Source: CAYILC01 sp964364145 (GTDB taxonomy: Bacteria > Patescibacteriota > Microgenomatia > UBA1400 > UBA12028). Taken from it: a stretch of 41,881 nucleotides of DNA. Positions within the stretch are counted from its first letter, which is position 1. Every line of letters starts with the position of its first letter. Positions 38,351-41,881 of the stretch are shown in pieces. The stretch is taken from assembly GCA_964364145.1 (NCBI GenBank), contig CAYILC010000001.1, forward strand, positions 1-41,881, read 5' to 3'. Under the pieces are notes generated by a model that was given only the letters and a program-made list of their open reading frames with translations, searched no databases and had not been told where the DNA came from. A program made the translations under genes and the position numbers.

Positions 38351-40228
38351 CTACTCTAGAGAAACGGAATACACCACCGAGCCCGCTAATAGATACGCGG
38401 TTTTGCCGTCTTGCGACACAATCACATCTGTTGTTACACCAATATCCTTGGAAACAAACTGCTTTTGATACGCGCCTGTTTTATCCAACACCACAAGTCT
38501 GTGTTGAGACGGCTCAAGGATATACAAAAACTGGAGATCTGGCGTGGTGTACACAACGGTTGAACCAGAAAACGGTGCAAGCATGCCGGATACCTTAAGC
38601 GACTGTTTGCCGCCTTGGGCGAACGAGAACAGCTCGCCTTTTGCCGTGGTCAACCAAACTTTGCCGTCGATCGTCATCGAGGTCACGCTTTTGCGATCCA
38701 GCCCTTGCGACGTTTTCAACCATGCTTTTGGTTCACCATAAAGATTATTGGTCAGCGTGAGCTTCATCAGTTCACCAGCATCCTTGAGGTATACATACGC
38801 AGAAGAACCAAAAAGGCGCAATATTATTGGATTATCACTCGAGATAAACGTCTTGCTAACAAGCTTTCCACCTACATAGATTCCTAGACCATCAGCGCCG
38901 GAACCAAGAAAGTACATAACTTTATCTTTGATCGCGACATCTTGGATGGTTGAAACACCTCCAACGTCAATCACGGATGGCTGTTTAGTACCTAAATCAA
39001 GTTGAATTGCTGAACCTTCTGAATCTACGAACACCGCATTATTTCCCTCAACACCAACGCGCTTGGCAATAAATGCGGATTTAACCAACTGGAAATTATA
39101 AAATAGCGGAAGCGAATCAAGCGTTTTCTCCCCCGAAATTGAGTTGTAGTACTCCTGAACCGTCTTTGTGAGGTTTAAAAGTTGTTGTTGTTCGTAGCTT
39201 TTTTTCTTCAATCGGGAGTCCTGTTCTTGTAAAGAAGTCAACAATGAATGTATCTTCCCTCGAGTATCTGCAGGGTTTTGATTAAACGAGGCCTTCGCTT
39301 CATTGAGCTGTTGCTGAAACGGTTGAAGCATCGATGAAACTTGTTTGTCGCGTTGCTTTGCTTTGTATGCGCTAAAGATCAAAATACCGAAGAATAACAG
39401 TGTGCCTGCAATAATACTTGCTATGATCAATCGTGTTTTTTTACTTCTTCCGTCATTGATTTTTACTCCTTCGAGTTTGCTCATAAAATTTCCCGGAATG
39501 TGCAATGTCTGCATGAAAGTTGCTATTTTATGAATCGCATCACCAATGTGGTTAGCGGTGGTTGTAGTGATAACTGGAGAAAGAGGAAAAGAGGTTTGAG
39601 ATGGAACTTTCTCAATCTTCGTAACTGGCTCAATCGAATTTTCTTCACCATCATCAGCAGGCTCAACTTCTCCCTTCGACATCAATACATATCCGGCACT
39701 TTCAGCTTGAACTTCAGCCTTTTGCAGTGCGATCACGGCTTGATCGGCAAAGTCCTCAACAGTTTCACCAATAAGCACATCCCATACTGGAACAGTCTGG
39801 AAAAATGACTCCGTGCCAAGGATATACATATCGCCCGACTTCACGCTTCCACTCACCACTTTGAAAAGATCACTATCAACAATCGTTCCTTTTTTCTCGG
39901 CTCGGCGAAGCGCGACGCGACCCCTATTCCAAGACCAAAGATACGCTTTATCACCAACAAACAACCCCCCCGCAAAACTTTGAATGTTTTTTGATGGATC
40001 TTGCGAAAACTTTTGAAGTGTATCGGAGAGCAACGCAACATCATCAAATGGCAATGCTTGGAGTTGATCAATGAATTTGCGACCTTTTCCGCGATCTTTG
40101 CTTGAGTCTGCAACACAAAACGCGGCAACAAACGCTGTCTGCGCATCAAGCGAGTGATGAAAAACTTGTGGCCAATGCTCCTGATTCGGCGCTCCAACCA
40201 CAGGAGCCGTGGAGAGCGTCATATGCAT
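38351..40228 (-). CDS. Membrane protein: degenerate PP2C-like domain, coiled coil, beta-propeller-like domain
   Basis: The 625-aa protein is probably anchored by one TM (about 267-288). The cytoplasmic N-terminal part (about 1-190) has SFAGGLFVGDKAYLWSWNRGRVALRR and SGDMYILGTESFF, recalling PPM/PP2C phosphatases but lacking their metal Asp pairs, so likely inactive. After the TM come a Gln/Lys-rich coiled coil (about 290-360) and repeated beta segments ending LYILEPSQHRLVVLDKTG and DVIVSQDGKTAYLLAG, propeller-like. It starts right after the kinase-like gene. ATG 40228 or 40222 are both possible; TATGAT is eight bases before 40222. Role unknown; a signalling protein is plausible. Confidence 0.72.
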   Translation of the reverse strand: MHMTLSTAPVVGAPNQEHWPQVFHHSLDAQTAFVAAFCVADSSKDRGKGRKFIDQLQALPFDDVALLSDTLQKFSQDPSKNIQSFAGGLFVGDKAYLWSWNRGRVALRRAEKKGTIVDSDLFKVVSGSVKSGDMYILGTESFFQTVPVWDVLIGETVEDFADQAVIALQKAEVQAESAGYVLMSKGEVEPADDGEENSIEPVTKIEKVPSQTSFPLSPVITTTTANHIGDAIHKIATFMQTLHIPGNFMSKLEGVKINDGRSKKTRLIIASIIAGTLLFFGILIFSAYKAKQRDKQVSSMLQPFQQQLNEAKASFNQNPADTRGKIHSLLTSLQEQDSRLKKKSYEQQQLLNLTKTVQEYYNSISGEKTLDSLPLFYNFQLVKSAFIAKRVGVEGNNAVFVDSEGSAIQLDLGTKQPSVIDVGGVSTIQDVAIKDKVMYFLGSGADGLGIYVGGKLVSKTFISSDNPIILRLFGSSAYVYLKDAGELMKLTLTNNLYGEPKAWLKTSQGLDRKSVTSMTIDGKVWLTTAKGELFSFAQGGKQSLKVSGMLAPFSGSTVVYTTPDLQFLYILEPSQHRLVVLDKTGAYQKQFVSKDIGVTTDVIVSQDGKTAYLLAGSVVYSVSLE

Positions 40229-40231
40229 CTA

Positions 40232-41797
40232 TCATACACTATGATTGTTGTCCTCTGTTCCAAAGAATTCTCCCAAGCCATAGGTTTTTGCCCATTGGAT
40301 AGCATCACTTATTTTTGATAAGAGATCTGTTCTTTTCTCATCTATATTCGTGGAAGAAAGTAATAACTGTTGATCTGTAATGTACTCTTTCAGCATTTTC
40401 TTTGCCACCTCCTTCATTATTTCATCTTGTAATACTCCATTCTGTTGAATATCTGCCATTTTACATAAAACAGCAACAGAAAAACAAAATTCATCCATCT
40501 TGTTCTGCATCTCCTCTAGAGAAACAAAGGTTTGTCGCCCTTCATCTGATTGAAACACTAAAAGTTTAGCAGCAACTTTATACAATTTCTTTAAGAAGTA
40601 ATCTTTTTTTACATTAGTAGCCTCAAAACTTTTCGCTGCTTCTGCGGCTTTTTTCCACAACATAATCTCCGGGTCATTTGGAAAGTGTTGATGTAATTCG
40701 ATAAGGGAATTATAATCACGGTCTGCCATTGACGCGTTTAGAATATATGAAGGCAAATGCTCTGGTATATCTCGTCTTACATTTGTTAATCGGTAACCTT
40801 TTTCTTTTAAACTTTCTATAGGAATAGGAGGTGGCCCTGGATCTGGTGCTAACGCTGATATTTGTTGAAGTAATTTCGATTTTGATTCCCGATTCTCTTT
40901 AGGACTTTTTGATGGATGGAAACGCAGATTGATCATATGTAATACGAATGGTTGTATATCTTGGCTTAATTCATTACATCGTTCCAGCGCCGTATCCTCT
41001 CGTATGCAGGTTTCACAAACCAATAAAACGACTAGATCATTATGAAATGTTTTTAAATCTGGATATTTCTCTGTAGCTCCACTCAATGCTTGTATAAGGA
41101 TGTACTGAAGTCCAAGGGACAACTTCTTAAAAAAATAATCATTAACTAGATCATGAAGAGCAACTTTTTTTTCTCTCTCTGAACTTCTTCTATCCGATAG
41201 TAGATGAATCTGTGCGGAAAGTGCTGAATCTCCTTCAATACTTCTTACAAGCATACCAATAAATTTTCCCCTCCCATTCCGCACCATATCTTCCACAGAA
41301 GTCTCTCTTTGTTTAGTACCGAAATCAATGAGCCTAATATGAGGATGTCCTTTCCATTCTCCAACCCGGACATCTTCCAGTTTAAGGTCAACGCAAGCTA
41401 AACCATATTTCGTAGCATCATGGAGAAAATCCATTAATGGGAGTGAAGCGCGGAGTATTTCTTCTTCAGAAAATGATCGATTTTCAATCCTTTCAATAAT
41501 ACTTTCATCGAAAATTTTTTCCATTATGCATGCCTTGCTATCGTCAATTAAAACGCTGGTAAAATAGCGAGGGATTACTGGAGGATCATCGGAGGTGTGT
41601 AGCATGGCAATCTGAATAGATCCATCAAAATCTTCTTTAGACATTCCACTTCCAGAATAATGGATTTTGATTACTAATGGATATTCCGCCTCAACTTCCG
41701 AAGTACAATCAAATACTGCCCCTTCGTATCCGGAGGAAATATGCTTTCCGATTTTAATTTTCCCCCTCGGACTATCAATCTCTTTTCCTTCGTACAA
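40232..41797 (-). CDS. Protein-kinase-like protein with C-terminal helical region
   Basis: In the 521-aa protein, residues 10-260 follow the Hanks kinase fold: a Gly-loop-like ISSGYEGAVFDC (20-31), VIK with Lys44, a CVDLKLED catalytic loop (Asp137, Lys139; the usual Asn is Asp), and LIDFGT (Asp158) as the DFG motif. HRD is replaced by CVD. So it may be a divergent active kinase or a pseudokinase. Residues 260-521 are helical and unrecognised. Start is TTG at 41797 with AAGGA eight bases upstream. The next gene, with a PP2C-like domain, begins 3 bp after its stop. Confidence 0.72.
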   Translation of the reverse strand: MYEGKEIDSPRGKIKIGKHISSGYEGAVFDCTSEVEAEYPLVIKIHYSGSGMSKEDFDGSIQIAMLHTSDDPPVIPRYFTSVLIDDSKACIMEKIFDESIIERIENRSFSEEEILRASLPLMDFLHDATKYGLACVDLKLEDVRVGEWKGHPHIRLIDFGTKQRETSVEDMVRNGRGKFIGMLVRSIEGDSALSAQIHLLSDRRSSEREKKVALHDLVNDYFFKKLSLGLQYILIQALSGATEKYPDLKTFHNDLVVLLVCETCIREDTALERCNELSQDIQPFVLHMINLRFHPSKSPKENRESKSKLLQQISALAPDPGPPPIPIESLKEKGYRLTNVRRDIPEHLPSYILNASMADRDYNSLIELHQHFPNDPEIMLWKKAAEAAKSFEATNVKKDYFLKKLYKVAAKLLVFQSDEGRQTFVSLEEMQNKMDEFCFSVAVLCKMADIQQNGVLQDEIMKEVAKKMLKEYITDQQLLLSSTNIDEKRTDLLSKISDAIQWAKTYGLGEFFGTEDNNHSV

Positions 41798-41881
41798 ACG
41801 TATTAATCCTTCATGTTTATTTGGTAAAGTGAGTTAAGTAAAGTTTCGTGTTGGTACAATTACTCTTTTAGGTTGTTATTT

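Noticed and set aside
1..41881. CRISPR arrays, insertion sequences, prophage or integrase genes
   Set aside because: No regularly spaced repeats, transposase, integrase or att-like duplications were seen; the only mobile-type element is the FtsH intein.

Overview
The window (about 42 kb, moderate GC) looks like a chromosomal segment of a Candidatus Patescibacteria (CPR) bacterium. This is an inference from style and gene set, not from a marker-gene search: genes are short and tightly packed, and many overlap by 4 bp. Several families are reduced (short HrcA, short SufD, single-domain EamA). There is a DUF5667 protein, a minimal SUF system and a solo 5'-3' exonuclease. Many genes start 6-7 nt after a clear -10 box, which suggests leaderless mRNAs. 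There is one assembly gap (10 N at 21705-21714).

Layout. 1-2.5 kb: heat-shock operon hrcA-grpE-dnaK (dnaK cut by the window edge) behind a sigma70-like promoter with a CIRCE operator. 2.6-8.1 kb: secreted or envelope proteins (DUF5667, a GH39-like hydrolase), a GT4 glycosyltransferase with a 5'-3' exonuclease, an EamA-type membrane protein and a K+ channel-like protein. 8.1-11.3 kb: ftsH carrying a 427-residue LAGLIDADG intein in its Walker A motif. 11.4-12.6 kb: tRNA-binding protein and a PIN toxin-antitoxin pair. 12.6-16.65 kb: the most unusual locus. A leader with a textbook T-box antiterminator is followed by tRNA-Trp(CCA), an unknown 339-aa protein, an archaeal/eukaryotic-type TrpRS, and a bacterial TrpRS fused to a YbaK-like editing domain. 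The three proteins (1,209 residues) contain no tryptophan. The tRNA has A73, the archaeal/eukaryotic identity base, while the T-box bulge UGGC is complementary to a G73 (bacterial-type) tRNA end.

16.7-25.1 kb: sufS-sufU-tsaC/tsaE-tsaD form one minus-strand operon. A FemAB-like gene is divergent from it and broken by the gap. sufC-sufB-orf80-sufD plus a frameshifted beta-carbonic-anhydrase-like gene form another operon. 25.2-34.4 kb: repair and housekeeping genes (Nudix, DEDD exonuclease, mutY, aldolase, SOD, yqeY, rarA, a second PIN toxin-antitoxin pair, alkA-like glycosylase, M24 peptidase). 34.4-37 kb: DUF4870-like protein, Fic protein with three promoter repeats, tRNA-Ser(UGA), comF. 37-38.3 kb: trans-translation module, tmRNA (ssrA) with a long 30-residue tag, an unknown small gene, and smpB. 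38.3-41.8 kb: protein-kinase-like gene followed by a membrane protein with a degenerate PP2C-like domain and a probable beta-propeller.

The genes form coherent groups: protein quality control (DnaK/GrpE/HrcA, FtsH, tmRNA/SmpB), Fe-S assembly with t6A tRNA modification, base-excision repair, and a Trp-responsive translation unit. I regard that last unit as the candidate undescribed system.
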